This document shows, in pieces, positions 55,959-64,000 of a stretch of DNA of 64,000 nucleotides. Within the stretch, counting starts at the first letter, position 1, and each line of letters begins with the position of its first letter. Under the pieces are notes generated by a model. It was not told where the DNA came from and ran no database searches. It saw only the letters and a list, made by a program, of their open reading frames with translations. A program made the position numbers and the translations under genes. Source of the DNA: Rhizobium grahamii CCGE 502 (GTDB taxonomy: Bacteria; Pseudomonadota; Alphaproteobacteria; Rhizobiales; Rhizobiaceae); contig NZ_AEYE02000029.1 of the NCBI RefSeq assembly GCF_000298315.2, forward strand, positions 310,001 through 374,000. The letters run 5' to 3'.

Positions 55959-56675
55959 TTAACTGCGGAGAAATTGCGTCAATCCGGGATGATCCTGGCG
56001 GCCCATAAATTCATCGATCGGAGCGGCCACCGCGATCCTGCCGTTCTCAATGAAAAGACCAAAGTCTGCGATGCGTTTGACCTCGTCCGGATCGTGCGAC
56101 ACGACGACGACGGTATTGCTCGTCTCGCGATGCATGTCGAGCAGCAACGCCGCCATTCCACTTCGCAAGCCGGGATCAAGCGCTGCAAAAGGCTCGTCCA
56201 GCAGGAGCACCGGCCGGTTGCGAACAAGCGCACGTGCAAAGGCCACCCGCTGCCGTTCCCCGCCGGACAGCGTCGCCGGCATTCGTCGTTCAAACCCGCG
56301 GAGCCCGACCTTTTCAAGCGAAGACGTGATCGATTGGCGGTCGGCAGTCGTCAGCTTCATCGACGGGTTGATGCCAAGGCCGATGTTGGTAACGACATCG
56401 AGATGCGCGAACAGATTGTTGTCCTGAAAGACGAGAGAGACGGCCCGCCGGGCCGGGTACTCGCTGGTCACATCCTTCCCTGCGATCACGATCTGCCCTC
56501 GCTCAGCCACATCAAAGCCAGCCAGCAGATTGAGGAAGGTTGACTTGCCGGCACCGGACGCGCCCGTCACAGCAATCACAGCACCGGCAGGAAGCCGGCA
56601 ATCGAAGTGAAACTCCTGCACGCCAAGTTGGAGACCGACGTCGCGCATCTCGACCGAGAACCGCGGATCAACCAT
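55959..56675 (-). CDS. thiQ: Thiamine ABC transporter ATP-binding protein ThiQ
   Basis: A 238-residue ATPase with Walker A GASGAGKST, signature TLSGGERQRV and Walker B VLLLDEPFAALDP. It is short, without a TOBE domain, as in ThiQ. The start overlaps the thiP stop by eight bases. It is last in thiBPQ, whose riboswitch lies upstream of thiB. Confidence 0.93.
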   Translation of the reverse strand: MVDPRFSVEMRDVGLQLGVQEFHFDCRLPAGAVIAVTGASGAGKSTFLNLLAGFDVAERGQIVIAGKDVTSEYPARRAVSLVFQDNNLFAHLDVVTNIGLGINPSMKLTTADRQSITSSLEKVGLRGFERRMPATLSGGERQRVAFARALVRNRPVLLLDEPFAALDPGLRSGMAALLLDMHRETSNTVVVVSHDPDEVKRIADFGLFIENGRIAVAAPIDEFMGRQDHPGLTQFLRS

Positions 56676-58302
56676 GGAAAGCCACCTCTCGCCGCGCTGG
56701 CCCCATGGTGCCGGCGATTGTGAGCAGCAGGCAGAGGATGCCAAGGATCAGCGCTAGACCATCCGCATCGTTCGTCCGGTAACTCCCCATGCGGCTATAA
56801 ACGAGCCAAGGCAACGTGACGAAACTGTCCGAGCCGAACAATGCGACGGCGCCAAGATCGCCGAGCGACAGCGCCATCGCGAACGAAAATGCCGTGAGCA
56901 CTGGTCTAATCAGGGCTGGCATATCGATCAGGCGCAGCCGCACCCAACCCGAGACACCAAGACTCGCCGCAAGTTTCTGCGTTCGGCGCTTGTGGACGAT
57001 GAAAGCCGGCTCGAGGACACGCATCACAAAGGGCAGGGACATCAAAGCGTTGATCGCGACAATCAGCAGCGGAGCCACGGCGCTGGCGTCACCGAAGCTT
57101 CTCAGCGCTAGAAACCAGCCCGTCGCCAAGACGATCGGCGGCACGAGCAAGACCAACGATGATGCGCCACCCATGGCGGCAAAGAACGCTCCTGCGCCCG
57201 GGATCCCTGAACGCCGGAGAAGCGCCGCCCGGCGCGCACCCACCAGCATCATCGACATAAGTAAGGCGCTAGTGGCCGCGGAGATCGAGATGGCAAGACT
57301 GGTCGCAGCCGACTGCCAGAAAATGGGTTCACTGATGAGCTTCATGAGATTGGACCGAAGGCCAGCCAGAAGCACCGACATCAAAGGTAAACCAAGGAAC
57401 AGAGCGGCGAACAGCAGGATGCTTCCATCCACGAGCCGCGCACCCAACAGCCCACCATCCGGGCGCCTGATCGCCTTGCCGACAGTCATCCCTTCATCCG
57501 CGGACGCAGGAAGACATGACAGCGCCCCAAGGATGACCGATGTAAGGGCGATCTGCAGCAGGGAAAGCGTGACGGCCCGGCCCGGATCAAAATCAAAACG
57601 CAGCGACTGATATATGGCAACCTCGACGGTCGTTGCGGCCGGTCCGCCACCCAGTGTCAGCACCAGCGTGAAGCTCGTGGCGCAGAGCATGAAGATCAGG
57701 CCGGCGATCCCGGGAATGACAGAGCGCAGGACCGGCCATTCGATGAAACGGAAAATCGAACCGGGCCGCATGCCGAGACCACTCGCCATCAGCCAGTATT
57801 CCGCCGGTACCCGCTCCAACGCCGCGAGCATCAGGCGGCAAGCCAGCGGCATGTTGAAGAAGACATGCGCCAACAGGATCCCGGAAAGCCCGTAGATGCT
57901 GATCGGCTCCGCCATGCCGAGCTTGAGCAGCAGCGCGTTCGCAAGGCCCTGCCGCCCCCAGATACCGATCAACCCCAGCGCCCCGATTAGGACAGGAAGC
58001 CCCATCGGCACGGCCATCAGCCGAATGATCCAGATGCGACCGGGGAAATGCTGCTGACGCGCCAGGGCCTGCGTGACCGGAATGGCAAAAGCGATCGAGA
58101 GCAGCGTCGAGAGCAAGGCCTGCAACAAGGTGAAACGCAGGACCTGCAGGATATAGGGTTCAAGCACCGCTGCCAGAATGTAGGAAAAACCGCTCGAAAG
58201 GAGCAATGCGAAGACTGCAAAGCCGACGAAAAGGGCAATGCCGGCGAGACTCACAGCCCCACCCAGCATCGCCCGTCGCATCTCAGCCTCGGTCAAAAGC
58301 AT
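56668..58302 (-). CDS. thiP: Thiamine/TPP ABC transporter permease ThiP
   Basis: A 544-residue permease with two BPD domains and about 12 helices, as in ThiP. EAA-like loops are in VPAEYWLMASGLGMRPGSIFRFIEWPVLRS and RRTQKLAASLGVSGWVRLRLIDMPAL. The start overlaps the thiB stop (ATGA). The frame to 58329 adds nine residues inside thiB. Confidence 0.94.
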   Translation of the reverse strand: MLLTEAEMRRAMLGGAVSLAGIALFVGFAVFALLLSSGFSYILAAVLEPYILQVLRFTLLQALLSTLLSIAFAIPVTQALARQQHFPGRIWIIRLMAVPMGLPVLIGALGLIGIWGRQGLANALLLKLGMAEPISIYGLSGILLAHVFFNMPLACRLMLAALERVPAEYWLMASGLGMRPGSIFRFIEWPVLRSVIPGIAGLIFMLCATSFTLVLTLGGGPAATTVEVAIYQSLRFDFDPGRAVTLSLLQIALTSVILGALSCLPASADEGMTVGKAIRRPDGGLLGARLVDGSILLFAALFLGLPLMSVLLAGLRSNLMKLISEPIFWQSAATSLAISISAATSALLMSMMLVGARRAALLRRSGIPGAGAFFAAMGGASSLVLLVPPIVLATGWFLALRSFGDASAVAPLLIVAINALMSLPFVMRVLEPAFIVHKRRTQKLAASLGVSGWVRLRLIDMPALIRPVLTAFSFAMALSLGDLGAVALFGSDSFVTLPWLVYSRMGSYRTNDADGLALILGILCLLLTIAGTMGPARREVAFHG

Positions 58303-59330
58303 CAATTCATACTCATGGCGGCCAGCCACTCATCGACGAAGGCCTTGCGCTTCTCAGCAACTTCATCCGAGCTCATCAGAAAGGTCTTTGATGGATTCAC
58401 AAGCTTGTCGAACGCGTCCGGTAGCGGCTGCGATGTCGCCGAAACCGGCATCATCCAGTTGTTGGTCGGAATCGTATCCTGGAAGCCCGGCGTCACCATG
58501 AATTTCAGGAACTCGCGTGCAAGCTCCTTGTCCGGTGCATTCTTCAGGAGGCCCCCCACCTCGATCTGGATGTAGTGGCCCTCCGAGAATGCAGCCGCCT
58601 GATAACGGTCCGTATTTTCCGCAACCATGTGATAGGCAGGCGAAGTCGTGTAGGAGAGCACCATCGGCGCCTCGCCCTTGGTGAAGAGCCCATAGGCTTC
58701 GGACCAACCGGGAGTCACCGTCAGCACCCGCTTCTTGAGTTTTGCCCAGGCCTCAGGCGCCTTGTCGCCGTAGACGGACTTCACCCACAGCAAGAGGCCG
58801 AGCCCGGGTGTCGAGGTGCGCGGATCCTCAATGACGATCTTCTGCGAAGAATCGCCTTCGACCAGATCCTTCATGCTTTTCGGAGGATTCTTGATCGTCT
58901 GGGTGTCGTAGATGACGGCGAAGTGGCCATAGTCATAAGGCACAAATACCTCATCCTTGTAGTTTCCCGGCACCTTGAGTGCACTGACGTCGACACCGCT
59001 CGCATCGAAGAGGCCGGTCGCCTTCGCTTCGGTGGTCAGATTCGTATCCAACCCGAGCACGACATCCGCCTTAGTCCCAGCGCCCTCAAGTTTCAGACGC
59101 GATAACAACGCCACGCCATCGGCTACGCTTACGAACTTGACGCTGCAGCCGCAGGTCTTCTCGAATGCTTCCTTGACCTTCGGTCCCGGACCCCATTCGG
59201 ATGTGAAGCTCTCATAGGTGTAGACGGTGAGCGTCTTGTCTGCCGCCTGTGCGCCCTGGCCGGCCAAGCCGATGGTCGCGACAAAGATCGTGGCAAGCAA
59301 CGAACGGCTCGTGAACTTGAATTTGAACAT
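58302..59330 (-). CDS. thiB: Thiamine-binding periplasmic protein ThiB
   Basis: A 342-residue periplasmic binding protein with a Sec signal (about 29 residues, ending GAQAADK). The mature part begins [29 protein letters not shown] and contains [11 protein letters not shown] and [11 protein letters not shown], all typical of ThiB/TbpA. It binds thiamine and its phosphates. A TPP riboswitch lies 58-148 bp upstream. Confidence 0.95.
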   Translation of the reverse strand: MFKFKFTSRSLLATIFVATIGLAGQGAQAADKTLTVYTYESFTSEWGPGPKVKEAFEKTCGCSVKFVSVADGVALLSRLKLEGAGTKADVVLGLDTNLTTEAKATGLFDASGVDVSALKVPGNYKDEVFVPYDYGHFAVIYDTQTIKNPPKSMKDLVEGDSSQKIVIEDPRTSTPGLGLLLWVKSVYGDKAPEAWAKLKKRVLTVTPGWSEAYGLFTKGEAPMVLSYTTSPAYHMVAENTDRYQAAAFSEGHYIQIEVGGLLKNAPDKELAREFLKFMVTPGFQDTIPTNNWMMPVSATSQPLPDAFDKLVNPSKTFLMSSDEVAEKRKAFVDEWLAAMSMN

Positions 59331-59387
59331 GGCACCTCTCCTCTGGTTTGCTTGAAGGGGAAAAGGGCGGTGCCAGATGTCACGCGT

Positions 59388-59478
59388 CTAATCCCTCCGC
59401 CGGTGTTAGCCGGATCAGGTTCCGCGGGTTGGCTTTGAGCCTCTCAGCCGCGCGCCTGATGGCACGGGCACCCCGTTA
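59388..59478 (-). promoter_or_regulatory. TPP riboswitch (THI element) of thiBPQ
   Basis: Minus strand shows ACGGGGTGCCCG, GCGGCTGAGAGG, then CGCGGAACCTGATCCGG and CACCGGCGGAGGGAT, the conserved TPP aptamer core. It represses thiamine uptake genes when TPP is abundant. Confidence 0.95.
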
Positions 59479-59545
59479 GAGCGTTTGAGATGTATCGCCA
59501 CGCTTGGCGTCTTGCAAGGGGCGGCCTTGCGGCGCCATCGGCGTT

Positions 59546-61078
59546 TTACTCCGCGGCTTCGGCGTTGGCGGCCGGCCGCACCTCAACGACACGAGGCAGC
59601 TGTGTTGGTTTCAGCATCACCGCCGCACAAAGGCCGATGAGGGCGATGGCACAGGATGCCATGAAAAGCGGCATGAACGCACTGCCATACGCTTCGGCAA
59701 CGGCTTGACGCGCCTGCTCCGGCAAGGCTGCCAGCATCTTTGGAGTGAGTTGCTCAATGTCGGTTACCCCTGGAATGGAAACGCCCGTTTTGCCGAGTTG
59801 CGAGCCGACGATCGCGCCGTAAATGGAGATGGCGATCGATGCTCCGCCCATACGCGACAGCGTCACCGATCCCGTTGCGGCGCCGACGTCGCGCGCCGGG
59901 GCAGCATTCTGGACGCCGATGACCGGAACCTGTTGTGCAAGACCGACACCGAAGCCGTGTAGGGCCATCACCGCCCCGATCAGCAGGACCGGTGTTCCGA
60001 CATGAACCTGCGTCAGCAGTACAAACGCAATGGCGCTGCAGGTCAGGCTTGCGATGGCGAACGGCTTGTAGCGACCGGTGAGGGAGATGATGCGGCCTGC
60101 CGAGAGTGACCCGCAAACGATCCCGCCGGTCAGAAGAATAAAGAACGCTCCAGCCGCCGACGGCGAAAGACCGGTCGTCGTTTGTAGGAACAATGCGAAA
60201 TAATTGACCATCCCGATACCAATCGCGCCGCTCATGATCGACATGATGAGCAACAGGCTGAACGTCGAATTGCGAAACAGCGACAGGGGAACGATCGGCT
60301 CTGCGGCGCGACGCTCGACGAAGACCCAACCGATGGCCGCCGCGACGCCGAGCGCCATGATCGCCAGGCTTTGAGGAGCAACGAGCGAGCCGAAGACCTG
60401 AGCGCCATCGGCGGCCAGAACGATGCTTGCCGTCGTCAAGGCGAGCAGCAGGGCGCCAGCGTAATCGATCTTCGGGCGGCGGTTTGGTTTCCGGTAAGGC
60501 AGCATCAAGGCCAGACCGACAAGGACGACGAAACCGATCGGAACGTTGACAAGGAAGATCGAGCGCCAGCCGAAGAGATCGCTCATTGCGCCACCAAGGA
60601 CAGGCCCGATGGCGCCCGATGCCATCAGCACGAGGCTGGAATAGCTCTGGTACCGCGCCCGCTCTCGCGGCTCGAACAGGTCCGCGTTGACGGCAAAGAT
60701 CGACACCATGATGCCACCGCCGCCAAGTCCCTGCAGCACGCGAGCCGCAATCAGCGTATTCATCGATACAGCCAGTCCGCAGACGGCAGAGCCGACGGTG
60801 AAGATCATGATCGCGGCCATCATCACATATTTGCGGCCGAAGAGATCGCCGAGCTTGCCGTAGAGAGGCATCACGGCGCTCACGGCGAGAAGATAGGCAG
60901 AGCCGACCCAACTGAACCGCTCGAGGTGGCCGAACTCGCCAACGATCGTCGGCAGAGCCGTTGCGACGATCTGATTGTCGAGCGTTGCCATGAACATTGC
61001 GGCCATCAAGAAAAGGAAGAGAATGAACCGCCGGCGATGATCGGTCACAAGCGGCGCCGCAGCAATTTGAGTGTCCAT
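59546..61078 (-). CDS. MFS drug-efflux transporter (DHA2, 14 TMS, EmrB/QacA type)
   Basis: A 510-residue transporter with about 14 helices. It has motif A GKLGDLFGRKYVMM, the early DNQIVATALPTIVGEFG segment (motif D1) and LQGLGGGGIMVSIFA. It is a proton-coupled multidrug exporter. The ATG at 61078 (MDTQIAAAPL) is preferred; the frame opens at 61093. It is divergent from a MarR regulator, the usual arrangement for self-controlled efflux pumps. Confidence 0.93.
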   Translation of the reverse strand: MDTQIAAAPLVTDHRRRFILFLFLMAAMFMATLDNQIVATALPTIVGEFGHLERFSWVGSAYLLAVSAVMPLYGKLGDLFGRKYVMMAAIMIFTVGSAVCGLAVSMNTLIAARVLQGLGGGGIMVSIFAVNADLFEPRERARYQSYSSLVLMASGAIGPVLGGAMSDLFGWRSIFLVNVPIGFVVLVGLALMLPYRKPNRRPKIDYAGALLLALTTASIVLAADGAQVFGSLVAPQSLAIMALGVAAAIGWVFVERRAAEPIVPLSLFRNSTFSLLLIMSIMSGAIGIGMVNYFALFLQTTTGLSPSAAGAFFILLTGGIVCGSLSAGRIISLTGRYKPFAIASLTCSAIAFVLLTQVHVGTPVLLIGAVMALHGFGVGLAQQVPVIGVQNAAPARDVGAATGSVTLSRMGGASIAISIYGAIVGSQLGKTGVSIPGVTDIEQLTPKMLAALPEQARQAVAEAYGSAFMPLFMASCAIALIGLCAAVMLKPTQLPRVVEVRPAANAEAAE

Positions 61079-61111
61079 AAAGCGTCGTTCCAAATGATGA
61101 GTTGATCTAGT

Positions 61112-61130
61112 TATGTGCTATCAGCATATA
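61112..61130. promoter_or_regulatory. Candidate MarR operator between the efflux and marR genes
   Basis: TATGTGCT-ATC-AGCATATA, a 7-of-8 matched inverted repeat in the 119-bp divergent region. It fits the AT-rich 16-20 bp palindromes of MarR regulators. Confidence 0.5.
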
Positions 61131-61197
61131 TTTGTCAATGTCACGCACTTGACTTTGGCATATTCTCAATCGGCGCGTGGCGTGTTATGGTTTCGGA

Positions 61198-61725
61198 ATG
61201 AATGAGAGCCTGATGAAACTGAACGACCCTGACGCGAACGAAGACGCCGGCATTTTGCGCATTGGTCAAAGTATGACCCGCATGCGCCTGATGACCGGAC
61301 GTCGATTGATCGGGCGGCTTGCCATTCAAACCGTGGCCCCTGGTCTTGAGCTATCGCACCTCGACGTGCTGGACGCAGTGCGGCGTGCTCAGGAGAACGG
61401 CGAGGTAACGGTCGGGACGATTGCTGACATGATGCGGATCGACCCGTCGCGCGCAAGCCGCATCGTCGCCGAGATGGTGGGGCGGAACATCCTGCGGCGA
61501 AAGGCATCTCAGGCGGATGCGCGGCGGATTATCGTCGTGATGACGCCTCTCGGACAAAGGCTGCTGTCGGAAATACGTGCGCAGAAGCTCTCATTCGTTT
61601 CCGAGGTGGTCAAAGACTGGAAACCCGAAGAGATCGAGGCGTTCGGAGAACTGTTCGAGAAGTTCATTTCCGGCTTCGAGAGTGTTTTTGAGGCACGCGT
61701 CAAGGATATCGCGGACGAAGCCTGA
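61198..61725 (+). CDS. MarR-family transcriptional regulator
   Basis: A regulator of about 175 residues. The winged helix includes LSHLDVLDAVRRAQENGEVTVGTIADMMRIDPSRASRIVAEMVGRNIL and the wing RRKASQADARRIIVVMTPLG. The start at 61198 is uncertain; 61213 (MKLNDPDAN) and an earlier start at 61177 are in frame. It probably represses the divergent MFS exporter and is released by its drug or phenolic substrate. Confidence 0.92.
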   Translation: MNESLMKLNDPDANEDAGILRIGQSMTRMRLMTGRRLIGRLAIQTVAPGLELSHLDVLDAVRRAQENGEVTVGTIADMMRIDPSRASRIVAEMVGRNILRRKASQADARRIIVVMTPLGQRLLSEIRAQKLSFVSEVVKDWKPEEIEAFGELFEKFISGFESVFEARVKDIADEA

Positions 61726-61773
61726 GCGACGGCCCTTTCCCTTCCCCCCTGCTTTGCGCTATGGGCAGTGCCC

Positions 61774-62424
61774 ATGAGCCAATCCACCTTCACCATTCTG
61801 CTTGGCGGCGAGCTGCAGGTAACCGATCGCCTGCGAAATGCCGTCTCTGGCAGCCGTTTCATCGCCGCCGACGGTGGCATGCGTCACGCGGCAGCACTCG
61901 GCGTCATCCCAGAGCTGTGGGTCGGTGATTTCGACTCGACGCCCGCAGATCTCGAGGGTGCCTTTCCCGACGTGCCCAGGCAACCTTATCCCGCTGCGAA
62001 GGCTTCCACCGATGGCGAGATTGCGGTTGCGGAAGCGATCGCGCGCGGCGCGAAACGTCTTGTATTGGCCGGCGCCCTTGCGGGCGAGCGTTCCGACCAT
62101 GCCATCCAGCACCTGCTCTATGCCGTCAGCCTGGCAGAGCAGGGTTACGATGTGCTTCTGACATCCGGCGGCGAGGAGGCCGTGCCGCTGATTTCAGGCG
62201 CAATAGAACTGGACCTGCCGCCTGACAGTCTATTTTCTGTTCCCGGTTTTAGCGAGCTTCGCGGCCTGTCAATCGAGAACGCGCGCTACCCGCTTGCCGT
62301 TTTCCATTTGCCCTTCGGCTCGTCACGCACCATTTCCAATGTCGCGAAAGGCAAGGTGCGCCTTTCGCTCGAGAGCGGCCGCGCCATTGTGCTCGCGCGC
62401 CCCTACGATCTTTCCGGAGTCTGA
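61774..62424 (+). CDS. Thiamine diphosphokinase (thiamine pyrophosphokinase)
   Basis: A 216-residue TPK that converts thiamine plus ATP to TPP. Motifs: ADGG (32-35), WVGDFDS (to residue 55), ASTDGEIAVAEAI and GALAGERSDHAIQHL; the C-terminal TPK_B1 domain has LSIENARYPLAVFHLPFGSSRTISN. It serves thiamine imported by the ThiBPQ system encoded 2.4 kb upstream. The start is the ATG at 61774; a GTG two codons earlier is possible. Confidence 0.93.
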   Translation: MSQSTFTILLGGELQVTDRLRNAVSGSRFIAADGGMRHAAALGVIPELWVGDFDSTPADLEGAFPDVPRQPYPAAKASTDGEIAVAEAIARGAKRLVLAGALAGERSDHAIQHLLYAVSLAEQGYDVLLTSGGEEAVPLISGAIELDLPPDSLFSVPGFSELRGLSIENARYPLAVFHLPFGSSRTISNVAKGKVRLSLESGRAIVLARPYDLSGV

Positions 62425-62427
62425 TCT

Positions 62428-64000
62428 TTGGCGCCCCCCATCCTGAAACTCGACGACGTCTTTCTCAGCTTCGGCGGCACGCCGTTGCTCGCCGGTGCCG
62501 CGCTGCAGGTCGAGCCCGGGGACAAGATCTGCCTCGTCGGCCGCAACGGCTCCGGAAAGTCGACGTTGCTGAAGATCGCTGCCGGACTCGTCGAAGCGCA
62601 GTCGGGAGAGGTCTTCCGCCATCCCTCGTCAACCGTGCGTTATCTCGAACAGGCGCCCGATTTTGCCAGCTTCAAGACCGTGCAGGCTTATGCCGAGGCC
62701 GGCCTCGGCCCGGGCGACGATCACTACCGTGTCACGTATCTGCTCTCGCATCTCGGCCTCACCGGCGAGGAGGATCCCAAAAACCTCTCAGGCGGCGAAG
62801 CGCGTCGCGCAGCGCTCGCGCGTGTGCTTGCGCCGGAGCCCGACATCCTCCTCCTCGACGAACCGACCAACCATCTCGACCTGCCGACCATCGAATGGCT
62901 GGAAGGCGAACTGCAGAAGAGCCGCAGTGCGCTCGTCCTGATCTCCCACGACCGGCGTTTCCTCGAGAAGGTTTCAACGGCAACTGTCTGGCTCGACCGC
63001 GGCACCTCGCGACGGCTCGACAGGGGCTTCGCTCATTTTGAAGCCTGGCGCGACCAGGTGCTGGAGGCGGAAGAGCTCGAGCAGCACAAACTCGGCAAGG
63101 CAATCGAGCGCGAAGAGCATTGGCTGCGCTACGGCGTTACGGCCCGGCGCAAGCGCAACATGCGCCGCCTTGGTGAGTTGCAGACGATGCGTTCGCAATA
63201 TCGTGGCCACAAAGGTCCCCAGGGCACCGTGCAGGCTACGGTTTCGGACGCGCAGGAGTCCGGCAAGCTCGTCATCGAGGCCGAGAAGATCACGAAAACC
63301 TTCGGCGACCGGCCGATTGTTACCCCCTTCTCCATTCGCGTCCATCGCGGTGATTGCATCGGTCTCGTTGGCCCGAACGGCGCCGGCAAGACCACACTCC
63401 TGAAAATGCTGACCGGACAGCTCGAACCCGAAAGCGGCACCGTCAAGCTCGGAACCAATCTGGAGATTGCGACGCTCGATCAGAAGCGTGAGGACCTCAA
63501 TCCGGAAGAGACGCTCGCCCATTACCTGACGGATGGCCGCGGCGAGAACCTCCTCGTGAACGGCGAACAGCGGCACGTGACGGGCTACATGAAGGAATTC
63601 CTGTTTCAGCCGGAACAGGCCCGCACGCCGATCAGGAGCCTCTCCGGCGGCGAGCGCGCGCGGCTGATGCTCGCCCGCATTATGTCGCGCCCGGCGAACC
63701 TATTGATCCTCGACGAGCCGACCAACGACCTTGATATCGAGACGCTGGATCTGCTGCAGGAAATCGTCGCAGGCTTCCCCGGCACCGTGATCCTTGTCAG
63801 CCACGACCGCGACTTCCTGGACCGCACGGTGACCTCGACCATTGCACCTGCTGTGCCGGATGCACCGGACGGTCGCTGGATTGAATATGCAGGCGGCTAC
63901 TCGGACATGCTCGCGCAACGAAAAGGCGCCGTCGAAGAGCGAAGGAAGGCCGAAAAGGCGGCGGAGCGAGCTAAGCCCCAGGAAACATCCGCCTCCTCCG
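62428..64000 (+). CDS. ABC-F family ATPase (Uup/YheS-like), partial
   Basis: Runs past the right edge; 524 codons are visible. A TTG start at 62428 is used, with GGAG eight bases upstream, 3 bp after the TPK stop. There are two ABC cassettes: Walker A GRNGSGKST and signature LSGGEARRAAL; then GPNGAGKTT and LSGGERARLML, with LLDEPTNHLDLPT and LILDEPTNDLDIET. The linker (about residues 190-265) is rich in charged residues. There are no membrane segments. ABC-F proteins act on the ribosome; Uup has also been tied to precise transposon excision. The basic coiled-coil C-terminus begins near KGAVEERRKAEKAAERAK. Confidence 0.92.
   Translation, partial: MAPPILKLDDVFLSFGGTPLLAGAALQVEPGDKICLVGRNGSGKSTLLKIAAGLVEAQSGEVFRHPSSTVRYLEQAPDFASFKTVQAYAEAGLGPGDDHYRVTYLLSHLGLTGEEDPKNLSGGEARRAALARVLAPEPDILLLDEPTNHLDLPTIEWLEGELQKSRSALVLISHDRRFLEKVSTATVWLDRGTSRRLDRGFAHFEAWRDQVLEAEELEQHKLGKAIEREEHWLRYGVTARRKRNMRRLGELQTMRSQYRGHKGPQGTVQATVSDAQESGKLVIEAEKITKTFGDRPIVTPFSIRVHRGDCIGLVGPNGAGKTTLLKMLTGQLEPESGTVKLGTNLEIATLDQKREDLNPEETLAHYLTDGRGENLLVNGEQRHVTGYMKEFLFQPEQARTPIRSLSGGERARLMLARIMSRPANLLILDEPTNDLDIETLDLLQEIVAGFPGTVILVSHDRDFLDRTVTSTIAPAVPDAPDGRWIEYAGGYSDMLAQRKGAVEERRKAEKAAERAKPQETSASS

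Overview
The window looks like a chromosomal segment of a Rhizobiaceae alphaproteobacterium of the Sinorhizobium/Ensifer/Rhizobium type. It is GC-rich. It combines the ftsK/amtB/glnK/tesB block, carD, rpoH2 (RpoH2-type sigma-32), a fdxA ferredoxin, a Suv3-like helicase, thiCOSGE and thiBPQ each behind a TPP riboswitch, and an Irr-type iron box. The species call rests on gene content and protein similarity recalled from memory; no search was run.

Layout. 1-7.5 kb: ftsK start (partial), amtB-glnK behind a sigma-54 promoter, tesB, a UbiH-type monooxygenase, a Trm112-like protein, a Lon-substrate-domain protein, a thioredoxin-TPR co-chaperone, prolyl-tRNA editing protein and tRNA-Gly(GCC). 7.6-22.5 kb: an accessory-looking catabolic cluster. 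It holds an Ldh-family dehydrogenase, a frameshifted 2-hydroxyacid dehydrogenase, PdxA2, an iron alcohol dehydrogenase, a cytoplasmic sialidase-fold protein and a DapA/NAL-type aldolase on the minus strand. Facing it on the plus strand are a Dpp-type ABC importer, a four-carbon sugar-acid kinase (DUF1537) and a GntR/FCD regulator. 22.5-28.6 kb: TPP riboswitch, thiC-thiO-thiS-thiG-thiE, then a PF10091 glucoamylase-like protein. 28.6-32.5 kb: ferric-iron ABC importer. 32.5-37.9 kb: pipecolate-route lysine catabolism (amaA, amaB, Ldh-type reductase), a LysR regulator and a stand-alone RAM-domain protein. 37.9-43.7 kb: a carrier protein / acyl-CoA-dehydrogenase-like / amino acid:carrier-protein ligase / DUF1839 / GH2 operon of unknown product. 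44-46.8 kb: epmB, epmA and divergent efp (EF-P beta-lysylation). 46.9-55.7 kb: stress-type small envelope proteins, helicase, Hsp15-like S4 protein, fdxA, carD, a possible RpoE2-dependent short transcript, rpoH2 and an M48 lipoprotein peptidase. 55.9-64 kb: thiQPB with a second TPP riboswitch, an MFS exporter with divergent MarR, thiamine pyrophosphokinase and an ABC-F ATPase (partial).

The two most interesting systems. (1) The 7.9-22.5 kb cluster can be read as one pathway: import of an oligosaccharide, release of a 3-deoxy-2-ulosonic acid by the sialidase-fold enzyme, retro-aldol cleavage to pyruvate plus an aldehyde, reduction to a four-carbon sugar acid, then kinase and PdxA2 to DHAP. The only common ulosonic acid that would give a C4 acid is DHA (3-deoxy-lyxo-heptulosaric acid) of rhamnogalacturonan II, predicted to yield D-threonate. 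This is an inference. (2) The amino acid:carrier-protein operon charges an amino acid onto a dedicated carrier protein, with a dehydrogenase-like enzyme, DUF1839 and a GH2 hydrolase co-transcribed; its product is unknown to me.
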